Assembly: GCF_024748695.1 (NCBI RefSeq)
Contig: NZ_CP087176.1
Coordinates: 5,449,501 to 5,513,500 of the forward strand
Reading direction: 5' to 3'
DNA: 64,000 nt
Source: Pseudomonas sp. B21-040
Lineage (GTDB): Bacteria > Pseudomonadota > Gammaproteobacteria > Pseudomonadales > Pseudomonadaceae
This document shows, piece by piece, positions 27,260 through 36,478 of this stretch (position 1 is the stretch's first letter; each line of letters starts with the position of its first letter). A program made the position numbers and the translations under genes. Under the pieces are notes generated by a model, which did not search any database, was not told the origin of the DNA, and worked only from the letters and a program-made list of their open reading frames with translations.

Positions 27260-27628
27260 TCAGAGGACGTGTTGGGAGATCAGTTTTGAGATTTCCACCA
27301 TCGACGTCTTGCCGGTGAATTCGAACTTCACTTTGCCCAGTGACGAGAAATAGATCTCCAGCTCTGAATCCAGGTCGAAGGTGCCGGACGTTTCCACCGA
27401 GTACGCCACGATGTTTTTGTAGGGCAGCGAGGTGAAGTCTTTTTTGCTGCCGGTGATGCCCTGTACGTTGACGGCAATGATGCGTTTGTTGGTAAACACC
27501 ACGCCGTCGCGCATGGATTTGTAGGAGTCGATGACCTGCTCCCCTTCCAGCAGCAGTGCGCTGACGCGTTCGGCGTATTCTTCGTTTTGCTTGAGTTTGA
27601 AGAAGCCTTTGTTGTTGAAATCAATCAT
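27260..27628 (-). CDS. Bacterial PH-domain protein
   Basis: A 122-residue cytoplasmic protein with the bPH/DUF1696-like pattern: SMRDGVVFTNKRIIAVNVQG, SLPYKNIVAYSVETSGTFD and LDSELEIYF, a single beta-sandwich plus a C-terminal helix. Such domains are thought to oligomerise or bind envelope components, but no specific role is established here. It stands alone, with a convergent terminator at its 3' side. Confidence 0.8.
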   Translation of the reverse strand: MIDFNNKGFFKLKQNEEYAERVSALLLEGEQVIDSYKSMRDGVVFTNKRIIAVNVQGITGSKKDFTSLPYKNIVAYSVETSGTFDLDSELEIYFSSLGKVKFEFTGKTSMVEISKLISQHVL

Positions 27629-27962
27629 CTGTCATTCCCTGTTTTTTGAACGTAAATCCCGAGTGCGGGCTGCATACGGCGCCTTGGGCTGGGCCTCGTC
27701 TAGACTTAACGGGTAGTAGTCGTAGAAAGAACCAAACACGTCGCTTTGGTGCAGATGAATCAAAACCAGCGTGGCAAGCTGCCTTAATGCCCTATAAAAG
27801 GTGCGGCAAAGACTGCGCCGGGCACAACAAGATGCCCACTCAGGGTGCCCTGGCCAACGGCCTGACAATGCCACGATACCGTGACGTGGTGTGAATGCCG
27901 CAGCCGACACTTTCGGACGACCGACAACCGCCTGGTTTGTCCGTGACCGTGAGGAATGCTGT
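27629..27962. other. Upstream region of the fds operon
   Basis: 334 bases between divergent genes, holding the formate dehydrogenase promoter. I see no clear operator or -24/-12 element. Frames across it lack ribosome sites. Confidence 0.5.
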
Positions 27963-28439
27963 ATGCCTGATGAGATGTTGCAATTGCCTATGGTCAACAG
28001 CGTGCTGGAGCGCCACAAGGGCTCTGCGGGTGCACTGTTGCCCATCCTTCATGAGATTCAGGCGGGAATCGGTTACATCCCCGATGCCGCCATCCCCGAG
28101 ATTGCCCACGCCCTCAATCAGAGTCAGGCCGAGATTCGCGGGGTGATCAGCTTCTACCATGACTTCCGCACCGCGCCGCCGGCCCGGCATATCCTGCGTC
28201 TGTGCCGGGCCGAATCGTGCAAGAGTCGCGGTGCCGAGCAGCTTGCCGCGCAGTTGCGCGAGCGTCTGCAACTGGACGATCACGGCAGCAGCGCCGATGG
28301 CAGCATCAGTTTGCGTCCGGTGTATTGCCTTGGTGCTTGTGCTTGTTCGCCGGCTCTGGAGCTGGATGGTCAGGTGCATGCGCGGCTCAGTGCCGAGCGT
28401 CTTGATGCGTTGCTCGACGCTTGCCGGGAGGACGTATGA
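27963..28439 (+). CDS. fdsG: NAD-dependent formate dehydrogenase gamma subunit
   Basis: A NuoE-like subunit of 158 residues with one [2Fe-2S] cluster. The ligands are visible in CRAESCKS and later CLGACACSPA (C-x4-C and C-x3-C). It passes electrons between the formate-oxidising alpha subunit and NAD+ at the beta subunit. The ATG at 27963 follows GAGG; a longer frame from 27891 has no ribosome site. Its stop overlaps fdsB by 4 bases. Confidence 0.92.
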   Translation: MPDEMLQLPMVNSVLERHKGSAGALLPILHEIQAGIGYIPDAAIPEIAHALNQSQAEIRGVISFYHDFRTAPPARHILRLCRAESCKSRGAEQLAAQLRERLQLDDHGSSADGSISLRPVYCLGACACSPALELDGQVHARLSAERLDALLDACREDV

Positions 28440-29968
28440 GCCTCTATCTATCCTGTGATTCGCTGGCCCGTGCCGTGGGTGCCGATGCGGTGGCGTCTGC
28501 CCTTGCCAGCCACGACCTGCAACGCACCAGCTCTCGCGGCCTGTACTGGCTGGAACCATTGCTGGAAGTGGACACCCCGCAAGGCCGACTCGGCTTCGGC
28601 CCGCTGACTGCTGCCGATGTGCCGTCGGTGCTCGATGCGCTGCAAGGCGACCCGTCCTCGCACCCACTGGCCTTGGGCCTGGTGGAAGAATTGCCGTATC
28701 TGAAGTCTCAACAACGCCTGTTGTTCGCCCGCGCCGGCATCACCCGGCCGCTGTCGCTGGACGATTACCGAGCCCACGGCGGTTTCGAGGGTTTAAATAG
28801 AGCCGTCACTATTGGCGGCGATGAAACTGCGACCGCGGTGTTCGATTCAGGCCTGCGTGGCCGTGGCGGCGCAGCCTTCCCCGCCGGGATCAAATGGCGC
28901 ACCGTGCGCGCCACCCAGGCTGTGCAAAAGTACATTGTGTGCAACGCCGACGAAGGCGACTCCGGCACTTTCGCCGACCGCATGTTGATGGAAGGCGACC
29001 CCTTCCTGCTGATCGAAGGCATGGCCATTGCCGGCATCACCGTCGGCGCCAGCTTTGGCTACATCTATGTGCGCTCGGAATATCCACAGGCCATCGCCAC
29101 GCTGAACGAGGCGCTGGCGATTGCCCGGACTAACGGTTACCTCGGCGCCAACGTCGGCGGCAGCGGCTTGGCCTTCGATATGGAAGTGCGTGTCGGGGCC
29201 GGCGCTTACATCTGCGGTGAAGAAACCGCGCTGCTGGATTCGCTCGAAGGCAAACGCGGGATCGTCCGCGCCAAGCCACCGATTCCTGCGCTGAAGGGGC
29301 TGTTCGGTCTGCCGACGCTGGTGCACAACGTGCTGACATTGGCCTCGGTGCCGCTGATTCTGGCCAAGGGTGCGCAGTTCTATCGCGATTACGGCATGGG
29401 CCGTTCCCTCGGCACGATGCCTTTCCAATTGGCGGGCAATATTCGTCGTGGCGGCCTGGTGGAACGGGCCTTTGGCCTGACGCTGCGTGAATTGGTGGAA
29501 GACTACGGCGGTGGAACCGCCAGTGGCCGGCCGCTGAAAGCCGCGCAGGTCGGTGGCCCGCTCGGCGCGTGGGTGCCACCTTCGCAATTCGACACGCCGC
29601 TGGATTACGAGGCGTTCGCCGCCATCGGCGCCATGCTCGGTCACGGTGGCGTGGTGGTAGCTGACGACACATTGGACATGGCCCACATGGCGCGTTTCGC
29701 CATGCAGTTCTGCGCCGAGGAATCCTGTGGCAAATGCACGCCTTGCCGCATCGGTTCGACCCGGGGCGTGGAGGTGATCGACCGGCTGCTGGCCGCGCCG
29801 GATCAGAACGGTCGCGATGAGCAGGTGATCATCCTCAAGGACCTGTGCGACACCCTGCAATACGGTTCGCTGTGCGCATTGGGCGGCATGGTTTCCTTTC
29901 CGGTCGCCAGCGCCCTCAAGCACTTCCCCGCCGACTTCGGTCTGCAATCTTCGGAGGCCGACCAATGA
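28436..29968 (+). CDS. fdsB: NAD-dependent formate dehydrogenase beta subunit
   Basis: A NuoF-like flavoprotein of 510 residues that reduces NAD+. It shows the FMN/NADH loop GLRGRGGAAFPAGIKW near residue 140, NADEGDSGTFADR, GAGAYICGEETALL and the [4Fe-4S] ligands ESCGKCTPCRIG near residue 427 with a later Cys (SLCALGG). An N-terminal region of about 110 residues precedes the NuoF core. Both ends overlap neighbours as ATGA, so fdsG, fdsB and fdsA are coupled. Confidence 0.94.
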   Translation: MSLYLSCDSLARAVGADAVASALASHDLQRTSSRGLYWLEPLLEVDTPQGRLGFGPLTAADVPSVLDALQGDPSSHPLALGLVEELPYLKSQQRLLFARAGITRPLSLDDYRAHGGFEGLNRAVTIGGDETATAVFDSGLRGRGGAAFPAGIKWRTVRATQAVQKYIVCNADEGDSGTFADRMLMEGDPFLLIEGMAIAGITVGASFGYIYVRSEYPQAIATLNEALAIARTNGYLGANVGGSGLAFDMEVRVGAGAYICGEETALLDSLEGKRGIVRAKPPIPALKGLFGLPTLVHNVLTLASVPLILAKGAQFYRDYGMGRSLGTMPFQLAGNIRRGGLVERAFGLTLRELVEDYGGGTASGRPLKAAQVGGPLGAWVPPSQFDTPLDYEAFAAIGAMLGHGGVVVADDTLDMAHMARFAMQFCAEESCGKCTPCRIGSTRGVEVIDRLLAAPDQNGRDEQVIILKDLCDTLQYGSLCALGGMVSFPVASALKHFPADFGLQSSEADQ

Positions 29969-32853
29969 TCACTCTCTTCGACCCGAACACTGATATCGAT
30001 CTCGGCACCCCGGCCCGCGACAGTCAGGTGCAAGTCACCCTGAACATCGACGGCCGCAGCATCAGCGTGCCCGAAGGCACTTCAGTGATGCGCGCCGCTG
30101 CGCTGATGGGCACCACGATTCCGAAACTATGCGCCACCGACAGCCTCGAAGCCTTCGGCTCGTGCCGCATGTGCCTGGTGGAAATCGACGGCATGCGCGG
30201 TTATCCGGCGTCCTGCACCACGCCGGTCAGCGAAGGCATGAGCGTGCACACCCAGACGCCGAAACTCGCGACCTTGCGCCGCAACGTGATGGAGCTGTAC
30301 ATCTCCGATCACCCGCTGGACTGCCTGACCTGCTCGGCCAACGGCAACTGCGAGCTGCAAACCGTGGCCGGTCAGGTCGGCCTGCGGGAAGTGCGTTACG
30401 GCTATGAAGGCGACAACCATCTGGCCGATGTGAAGGACACTTCCAACCCCTACTTCGATTACGACCCGAGCAAGTGCATCGTCTGCAACCGCTGCGTGCG
30501 CGCCTGCGAAGAAACCCAAGGTACTTTTGCACTGACCATTACCGGGCGCGGCTTCGAATCCCGTGTGTCCGCTGCCGGTGGCGATAACTTCCTCGATTCG
30601 GAATGCGTGTCTTGCGGCGCCTGTGTGCAGGCCTGCCCTACCGCGACCCTGATGGAAAAAAGTGTGGTCGAGCTGGGTCAGCCTGAACGCAGCGTGATCA
30701 CCACGTGTGCCTATTGCGGCGTGGGCTGCTCGTTCCGCGCCGAGATGAAAGGCGACCAACTGGTGCGCATGGTTCCCGACAAAAACGGACAAGCCAACCA
30801 CGGCCACTCTTGCGTCAAAGGCCGCTTTGCCTGGGGCTATGCGACCCACCCGGATCGCATCACCAAACCGATGATCCGCCAGCACATCAACGACCCGTGG
30901 CAGGAAGTCAGCTGGGATGAAGCGGTGACCTACGCCGCCAGCGAGTTCCGCCGCTTGCAGCAAAAATACGGTCGCGATTCCATTGGTGGCATCACCTCCA
31001 GCCGCTGCACCAACGAAGAAACCTACCTGGTGCAAAAACTGGTGCGCGCCGCGTTCGGCAACAACAACGTCGACACCTGCGCGCGAGTCTGCCACTCGCC
31101 GACCGGCTATGGCCTGAAGCAAACCTTGGGCGAGTCCGCCGGCACCCAGAGTTTCGACTCGGTGATGCAGGCCGACGTGATCCTGGTGATGGGTGCCAAC
31201 CCCAGCGACGCCCACCCGGTGTTCGCTTCCCAGCTCAAACGTCGCCTGCGTGAAGGCGCTCGATTGATCGTCATCGATCCACGCCGCATTGATCTGGTGG
31301 ACTCGGTGCATGCCCGCGCTGAATATCATTTGGCCCTGCGTCCGGGCACCAACGTCGCGATGCTCAACGCCTTGGCCCACGTCATCGTCACCGAAGGCTT
31401 GCTCGATCAGGCGTTTATCGACGCCCGTTGCGAAGGCAGCGATTTCGCCCGCTGGAGCGAGTTCGTCAGCCGTGCGGAAAACTCGCCGGAAGTGCTGGCC
31501 GCCATCTGCGGCGTAGACGCTGCCGACATCCGTGCCGCCGCTCGTCTGTATGCCACCGGCGGCAACGCGGCGATTTACTACGGCCTCGGCGTCACTGAAC
31601 ACAGCCAAGGCAGTACAGCGGTCATGGGCATCGCCAACCTGGCCATGGCTACCGGCAACATCGGTCGGGAAGGCGTGGGCGTGAACCCGTTGCGTGGCCA
31701 GAACAACGTTCAAGGCTCTTGCGACATGGGCTCTTTCCCCCACGAGTTGCCCGGCTACCGGCACATCTCCAACGAGGTGGTGCGCGCGCAGTTCGAACAG
31801 GCGTGGAACGTCACGCTGCAACCCGATCCGGGCCTGCGTATTCCGAACATGTTTGAATCTGCACTGGCCGGCAGTTTCAAGGGTTTGTATTGCCAGGGCG
31901 AGGACATCGCTCAGAGCGATCCGAATACCCAGCACGTCACCGCGGCGTTGTCGGCCATGGAATGCGTGGTGGTGCAGGACATTTTCCTCAATGAAACTGC
32001 CAAGTTCGCCCACGTATTCCTGCCGGGCGCTTCGTTCCTGGAGAAGGACGGCACCTTCACCAACGCCGAGCGGCGCATTTCGCGGGTACGCAAGGTCATG
32101 GATCCGCTGGGCGGCAAGGCTGACTGGGAAGGAACGGTGGCTCTGGCCAACGCCTTGGGTTACCCGATGAACTACAAACATCCATCAGAAATCATGGATG
32201 AAATCGCCAGCCTGACGCCGACCTTCACCAACGTCAGCTACGCCGAACTGGATCGCCACGGCAGCCTGCAATGGCCGTGCAACGCTGCGGCACCGGACGG
32301 CACGCCGACCATGCACATCGATGAATTCGTGCGCGGCAAGGGGCGCTTCATGCTCACCGGTTATGTGCCCACCGAGGAGAAGGTCAACAGTCGCTATCCG
32401 CTGTTGCTGACCACCGGGCGCATCCTCAGCCAGTACAACGTTGGCGCCCAGACCCGGCGTACCGAAAACGTCGCCTGGCACGACGAAGACCGCCTGGAAA
32501 TCCACCCGACCGACGCCGAGAGCCGTGGCATCAACGAGGGTGACTGGGTCGGCATCGGCAGCCGTGCCGGGCAGACCGTCCTGCGTGCGCGGGTCACCGA
32601 ACGGGTTGCGCCGGGCGTGGTGTACACCACGTTCCACTTCCCTGAATCGGGGGCCAACGTCATCACCACCGACAACTCCGACTGGGCCACCAACTGTCCG
32701 GAGTACAAGGTCACCGCCGTGGAGGTCAGCCGCGTCTACCACCCTTCCGAATGGCAAAAACGCTATCAGGCATTCAGCGACGAACAACAGCGGTTGCTCA
32801 CCGAACGCCGCCAGGCACGCACCGCTGGAACAACCGCCGAGGTGCGCCGATGA
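29965..32853 (+). CDS. fdsA: NAD-dependent formate dehydrogenase alpha (catalytic) subunit
   Basis: A molybdenum bis-MGD enzyme of 962 residues that oxidises formate to CO2. In order it has a [2Fe-2S] ferredoxin domain (Cys56 onward, GSCRMCLVEI), the NuoG-type HPLDCLTCSANGNC, two [4Fe-4S] sets (CIVCNRCVRAC, CVSCGACVQAC), the proximal cluster CAYCGVGCSF, and the active-site Cys376 in ARVCHSP. It uses Cys rather than selenocysteine. The C-terminal MGD-binding domain carries LLLTTGRILSQYNVGAQTRR. The start overlaps fdsB as ATGA, excluding the longer frame from 29845. Confidence 0.95.
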   Translation: MITLFDPNTDIDLGTPARDSQVQVTLNIDGRSISVPEGTSVMRAAALMGTTIPKLCATDSLEAFGSCRMCLVEIDGMRGYPASCTTPVSEGMSVHTQTPKLATLRRNVMELYISDHPLDCLTCSANGNCELQTVAGQVGLREVRYGYEGDNHLADVKDTSNPYFDYDPSKCIVCNRCVRACEETQGTFALTITGRGFESRVSAAGGDNFLDSECVSCGACVQACPTATLMEKSVVELGQPERSVITTCAYCGVGCSFRAEMKGDQLVRMVPDKNGQANHGHSCVKGRFAWGYATHPDRITKPMIRQHINDPWQEVSWDEAVTYAASEFRRLQQKYGRDSIGGITSSRCTNEETYLVQKLVRAAFGNNNVDTCARVCHSPTGYGLKQTLGESAGTQSFDSVMQADVILVMGANPSDAHPVFASQLKRRLREGARLIVIDPRRIDLVDSVHARAEYHLALRPGTNVAMLNALAHVIVTEGLLDQAFIDARCEGSDFARWSEFVSRAENSPEVLAAICGVDAADIRAAARLYATGGNAAIYYGLGVTEHSQGSTAVMGIANLAMATGNIGREGVGVNPLRGQNNVQGSCDMGSFPHELPGYRHISNEVVRAQFEQAWNVTLQPDPGLRIPNMFESALAGSFKGLYCQGEDIAQSDPNTQHVTAALSAMECVVVQDIFLNETAKFAHVFLPGASFLEKDGTFTNAERRISRVRKVMDPLGGKADWEGTVALANALGYPMNYKHPSEIMDEIASLTPTFTNVSYAELDRHGSLQWPCNAAAPDGTPTMHIDEFVRGKGRFMLTGYVPTEEKVNSRYPLLLTTGRILSQYNVGAQTRRTENVAWHDEDRLEIHPTDAESRGINEGDWVGIGSRAGQTVLRARVTERVAPGVVYTTFHFPESGANVITTDNSDWATNCPEYKVTAVEVSRVYHPSEWQKRYQAFSDEQQRLLTERRQARTAGTTAEVRR

Positions 32854-33071
32854 GCACTGAAAACCTGATCAAAATGGCCAACCAGATCGCCCAGTACTTC
32901 GCCACCGAGCCGGATCAGCAAGCGGCCGTGCTCGGCGTGCGCAATCACATTCAGATGTACTGGACGCCCGGCATGCGCAAGGAATTGCTGGCCTGGCAGA
33001 CGGAGCATCAGGGGGCAGACATGCACCCATTGGCGCAGGCAGCCGTCAGTGGGGCGGGCTGGGAGGCTTAG
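32850..33071 (+). CDS. fdsD: Formate dehydrogenase delta subunit
   Basis: A 73-residue protein (MSTENLIKMANQIAQYF start, MYWTPGMRKELL motif) needed for assembly or stability of the Fds complex. It overlaps fdsA by 4 bases. The operon is fdsGBAD: the FdhD-type sulfurtransferase gene fdsC, often between A and D, is absent here, so an fdhD elsewhere must serve. Confidence 0.9.
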   Translation: MSTENLIKMANQIAQYFATEPDQQAAVLGVRNHIQMYWTPGMRKELLAWQTEHQGADMHPLAQAAVSGAGWEA

Positions 33072-33083
33072 GTTCTCTCGAAT

Positions 33084-33116
33084 GACCCCTTGTCCTGTGA
33101 AGACAGGGCAAGGGGC
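33084..33116 (+). other. Hairpin after the fds operon
   Basis: CCCCTTGTCCTGT faces ACAGGGCAAGGGG with one mismatch and a GAAG loop, 12 bases past fdsD. With no T-run, it may be an imperfect terminator or an mRNA end stabiliser. Confidence 0.5.
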
Positions 33117-33300
33117 GTTCCAGTGATTTTCAAGCCGAGCATTCGAGGGCATGCGCACCCTGACTGACAGACTCAAGTCACGATCTTTCGATCTTTCCTT
33201 TCTGTACAAACTTCCAGTTTGATATCTTCCCGCCGTCCAACACTGTGGATTGTGGCCTTAACGCCATCACCTCACGTGATCAACGAACAAGGAAGACTCA

Positions 33301-33666
33301 ATGATATTCATCGCCCTCTTGGTGTTCTTCGCTGCGTCAGCGGGGATCTGGTTTTGGATCGTTAGAAACCGTGGCAGCTTCAATCTGTGGTTTGCCAACC
33401 TGGCCGGGGCCTTGGCCAGTTTCATCGTCGGGATCATCGTGCTGATTTTTATCGGCGCCGAACCACAGGCAGCGCGAGGACCGGCCTACTTTCTCTATTC
33501 GTTCATGGCGATCATCGGCGCTTTCGTCGGGACATGGCTGTTGGTTCTCACCCGATTCAAGCGGGAGGAGTCCCCGGTTCGGCGTCATTTGATCGCCGGA
33601 TCGTGCAGCCTGCTGGCGGCATTCATCACGTTAGTGGTGTGGGCAGTGATCTTTCCTGCCAAGTGA
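33301..33666 (+). CDS. Four-helix inner-membrane protein of unknown function
   Basis: A 121-residue protein with four hydrophobic segments: FIALLVFFAASAGIWFWIV, LAGALASFIVGIIVLIFIG, FMAIIGAFVGTWLLVL and LLAAFITLVVWAVIF. It has a short basic loop before the last. AAGGAAG precedes the ATG. I recognise no family. It is monocistronic. Confidence 0.75.
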   Translation: MIFIALLVFFAASAGIWFWIVRNRGSFNLWFANLAGALASFIVGIIVLIFIGAEPQAARGPAYFLYSFMAIIGAFVGTWLLVLTRFKREESPVRRHLIAGSCSLLAAFITLVVWAVIFPAK

Positions 33667-33794
33667 TCACCACCCTGCCCCGCCACCTTTCCAAGACACA
33701 TCCGGTGAGGTTTTAAGCCTTTAGCCATCAGACAACCCCGACCGCTGGCTGCGCTATCATCACGTGCTCTGCGCGCCAAGAGTCCTGAATCTGC

Positions 33795-35717
33795 ATGCCC
33801 ATGTCTTCGCCACTCCCCGACAGCCATCACGCCCTGCCACCGGTCCTTGTCGGCCCGCTGTTGCGGCGCCTGGAGCCCACACGCCTGGTGTTGTGGCTGG
33901 TGGGTTCCCGGGCGCTGGAGCTGACCTTGCGCTTGCAGGGTGTCGGCGATATCCGCCTCGATGGCGGGCAATGCACGGTGATCGCGGTCGGCAAGCATGC
34001 CTTTGTGCACCTGGTCGATGTGCCGCTGGACACCGCCCTGCCCTGCGACACGTTGATTGAATATGACCTGCTGATCGATGGCGTTGAATCCGGCATCGCC
34101 GATTGGGCGCCGCACCTGTTGTACGGCGATGCCCGTTGCCCGAACTTCGTGCTGCGTTCCCGGGTTGATCAACTGCTGCATGGCTCTTGCCGAAAACCTC
34201 ATCACCCGGCCATTGATGGCCTGCTCTGCGTCGACCAGTTGTTGGCGACGGAACACGATGCGTTGCAGAGGCCGGCACTGCTGATGATGACCGGCGATCA
34301 GGTCTACGCCGACGACGTCGCCGGGCCGATGCTGCGAGCGATTCACGCCTTGATCGAGCGCCTGGGCCTGTTCGATGAACATCTCGAAGGCGCCGTGGTC
34401 AGCGACAGCGCCAAACTCTACGAACACCCGGTCAGTTACTACCACCGTGAGGATCTGTTACCGGCGCTTGAGAGCAATGAGACCCTGCGCGAGCGTTTTT
34501 TCGGTGGCGCACGCAAGCCGATTTTCACCAGCAGCAGCGCCGACAATCACCTGGTGACGTTCGCAGAAGTCATGGCCATGTACCTGCTGGTCTGGTCGCC
34601 GATTCCATGGACCCTGATCGCCCCGCAACCGCCCGCGCTGACACCTGAAAGGCGCAAGCGCTATGCCCTTGAACAAACCCGCATCGATGACTTCAAGTCC
34701 GGCCTGGGCCGTGCCGCGCGGGCCATGGCGCACCTGCCGTGCCTGATGATTTTCGACGACCACGACATTACCGACGACTGGAACCTTAGCGCGCAATGGG
34801 AGGAAACGGCCTACGGCCATCCGTTCTCCAAGCGCATCATCGGCAACGCCTTGATCGCCTACATGCTGTGCCAGGGCTGGGGCAACAACCCGCTGGCGTT
34901 TGGCGATGTGCTGGAAAAAACCCGTCTGCTCGGCGCCACCGGAGGCGATCGTTACCTCGACAGTGCGCTGCAGGATGACTTGATCGATACGCTGTTGCGT
35001 TTTCAGCAGTGGCATTACGTGCTGCCCACCACGCCTGCGCTGGTCGTGATAGACACCCGCACCCGTCGTTGGCGCAGCGAGATGAATCTCAAGCAACCCT
35101 CGGGCCTGCTGGACTGGGAAGCGCTCAGTGAACTGCAACAGGAATTACTGGATCATCCGTCGGCGATCATCGTGTCACCGGCGCCGATCTTCGGCGTCAA
35201 ACTGATCGAAACCGTGCAAAAAGCCTTTAGCTGGTGCGGTTTTCCACTGCTGGTGGACGCCGAAAACTGGATGGCTCATCGCGGCGCAGCCCAAGTGATC
35301 TTGAACATTTTCCGACACTCGCGCACACCGGGTAACTACGTGGTGCTGTCCGGCGATGTGCATTATTCCTTCGTCTACGAAGTATTGATCCGACACCGCA
35401 AGGCGGGTCCGAAAATCTGGCAGATCACCAGCAGCGGCATCAAAAACGAATTTCCGCCCACCCTGCTCGAATGGTTCGACCGCCTCAATCGCTGGCTCTA
35501 TTCGCCGCGCTCGCCCCTGAACTGGCTGACCAAACGTCGGCGCATGCGCATCGTCCCGTATACCCCTGAACACGCAGAAGCTGGCGAACGGCTATGGAAC
35601 TCGGCAGGCATCGGCCAAGTGTTCTTCAATGAGAAAGGACAACCCCAGGATATTTATCAGCACAACTCAAACGGCTCGCCCAAGACCCGGATGGTTGCGC
35701 CTGAACATGACGACTGA
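33795..35717 (+). CDS. PhoD-like metallophosphatase
   Basis: A 640-residue protein with the metal motifs of the alkaline phosphatase D family: GDQVYADD, IFDDHDITDDWN near residue 320 and SGDVHYSF near residue 520. An N-terminal beta-domain binds no obvious substrate. There is no signal peptide, unlike secreted PhoD, so it is probably cytoplasmic. ATGs at 33795 and 33801 are both possible. It is followed 14 bases later by a small P-loop gene. Confidence 0.85.
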   Translation: MPMSSPLPDSHHALPPVLVGPLLRRLEPTRLVLWLVGSRALELTLRLQGVGDIRLDGGQCTVIAVGKHAFVHLVDVPLDTALPCDTLIEYDLLIDGVESGIADWAPHLLYGDARCPNFVLRSRVDQLLHGSCRKPHHPAIDGLLCVDQLLATEHDALQRPALLMMTGDQVYADDVAGPMLRAIHALIERLGLFDEHLEGAVVSDSAKLYEHPVSYYHREDLLPALESNETLRERFFGGARKPIFTSSSADNHLVTFAEVMAMYLLVWSPIPWTLIAPQPPALTPERRKRYALEQTRIDDFKSGLGRAARAMAHLPCLMIFDDHDITDDWNLSAQWEETAYGHPFSKRIIGNALIAYMLCQGWGNNPLAFGDVLEKTRLLGATGGDRYLDSALQDDLIDTLLRFQQWHYVLPTTPALVVIDTRTRRWRSEMNLKQPSGLLDWEALSELQQELLDHPSAIIVSPAPIFGVKLIETVQKAFSWCGFPLLVDAENWMAHRGAAQVILNIFRHSRTPGNYVVLSGDVHYSFVYEVLIRHRKAGPKIWQITSSGIKNEFPPTLLEWFDRLNRWLYSPRSPLNWLTKRRRMRIVPYTPEHAEAGERLWNSAGIGQVFFNEKGQPQDIYQHNSNGSPKTRMVAPEHDD

Positions 35718-35731
35718 AACGGCGAGTCACC

Positions 35732-36226
35732 ATGAACCTCACCCGAACGCTGATCATCGGCAACTCTGGCTCAGGCAAAAGCTGGCTGGCTAAACGATTG
35801 GCCAAACACCTCAAGGTGCCATGGATCGATCTCGATCGGATTCACTGGGTGTCGGACGAACACAGCATTGCCCGCCCGGGTGCCGCAGTATTGGGCATGG
35901 CACGGATCGCGGCCAGTGAGGAACAGTGGGTGATCGAGGGTGTTTACGGCTGGATCATCAGCGAACTTGTCCACCGAGCGACAGCGCTGATCTGGTTGTG
36001 TGTCGATGACGAATATTGCGTCGCCAATATTCGCCAGCGAGAAGAACACGACGACGAGCGACTGATCTCGTTATTGGAGTGGGCCGAAAACTACCATCGC
36101 CGTGAAGACTCGAGCGGGCTCGGCGCGCACCGGCGATTGTTTCAAGGGTTTGGAGGTACAAAAATCAAACTCGAGGATCGCGGTGAAATTACGGCGTTTA
36201 TAGATCGCTTGTTACGGGTTGAGTAA
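35732..36226 (+). CDS. P-loop adenylate kinase-like protein
   Basis: A 164-residue protein with a Walker A GNSGSGKS at residues 10-17, a DLDRIHW motif and a late YHRREDSSGLGAHRRLF segment, resembling the DNA topology modulation (FlaR)/adenylate kinase-like family. The substrate is unknown. It lies 14 bases after the phosphatase gene and is probably in the same transcript. Confidence 0.75.
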   Translation: MNLTRTLIIGNSGSGKSWLAKRLAKHLKVPWIDLDRIHWVSDEHSIARPGAAVLGMARIAASEEQWVIEGVYGWIISELVHRATALIWLCVDDEYCVANIRQREEHDDERLISLLEWAENYHRREDSSGLGAHRRLFQGFGGTKIKLEDRGEITAFIDRLLRVE

Positions 36227-36360
36227 TTACTGCGCTGCGGGGTGAGTCCCCAAGCTGAGGTGATGGCAGGCTGGGATGGCGCGTTGTTCGGATGGGGACT
36301 ACACCGCTCACTGATCTCACTGATCTCACTACCGAACAGTGAATCCAGTCCACTTTTTGA

Positions 36361-36466
36361 TCGTTCCCACGCTCTGCGTGGGAATGCAGCCAGGGACGCT
36401 CCGCGTTCCCGAAAGCGTGACGCAGAGCGTCACAAGAGGCATTCCCACGCAGAGCGTGGAAACGAT
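36361..36466. repeat. Inverted pair of a Pseudomonas intergenic repeat
   Basis: TCGTTCCCACGCTCTGCGTG (from 36361) and the facing copy ending CGCAGAGCGTGGAAACGATC (to 36466) enclose a shorter copy with GACGCAGAGCGTCAC. It fills the gap between two convergent genes and may act as their terminator. Confidence 0.75.
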
Positions 36467-36478
36467 CGGGAACGTATG

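Noticed and set aside
27632..28045. 137-codon minus-strand frame upstream of fdsG
   Set aside because: It overlaps the fdsG start on the opposite strand, has no ribosome site and an arginine/serine-rich shadow-like translation.
29845..29964. 40-codon upstream extension of fdsA
   Set aside because: It overlaps fdsB in another frame; the ATGA overlap at 29965 gives the conserved start.
30127..32181. 684-codon frame on the minus strand across fdsA
   Set aside because: Antisense shadow of fdsA, whose cluster ligands and active site are all intact on the plus strand.
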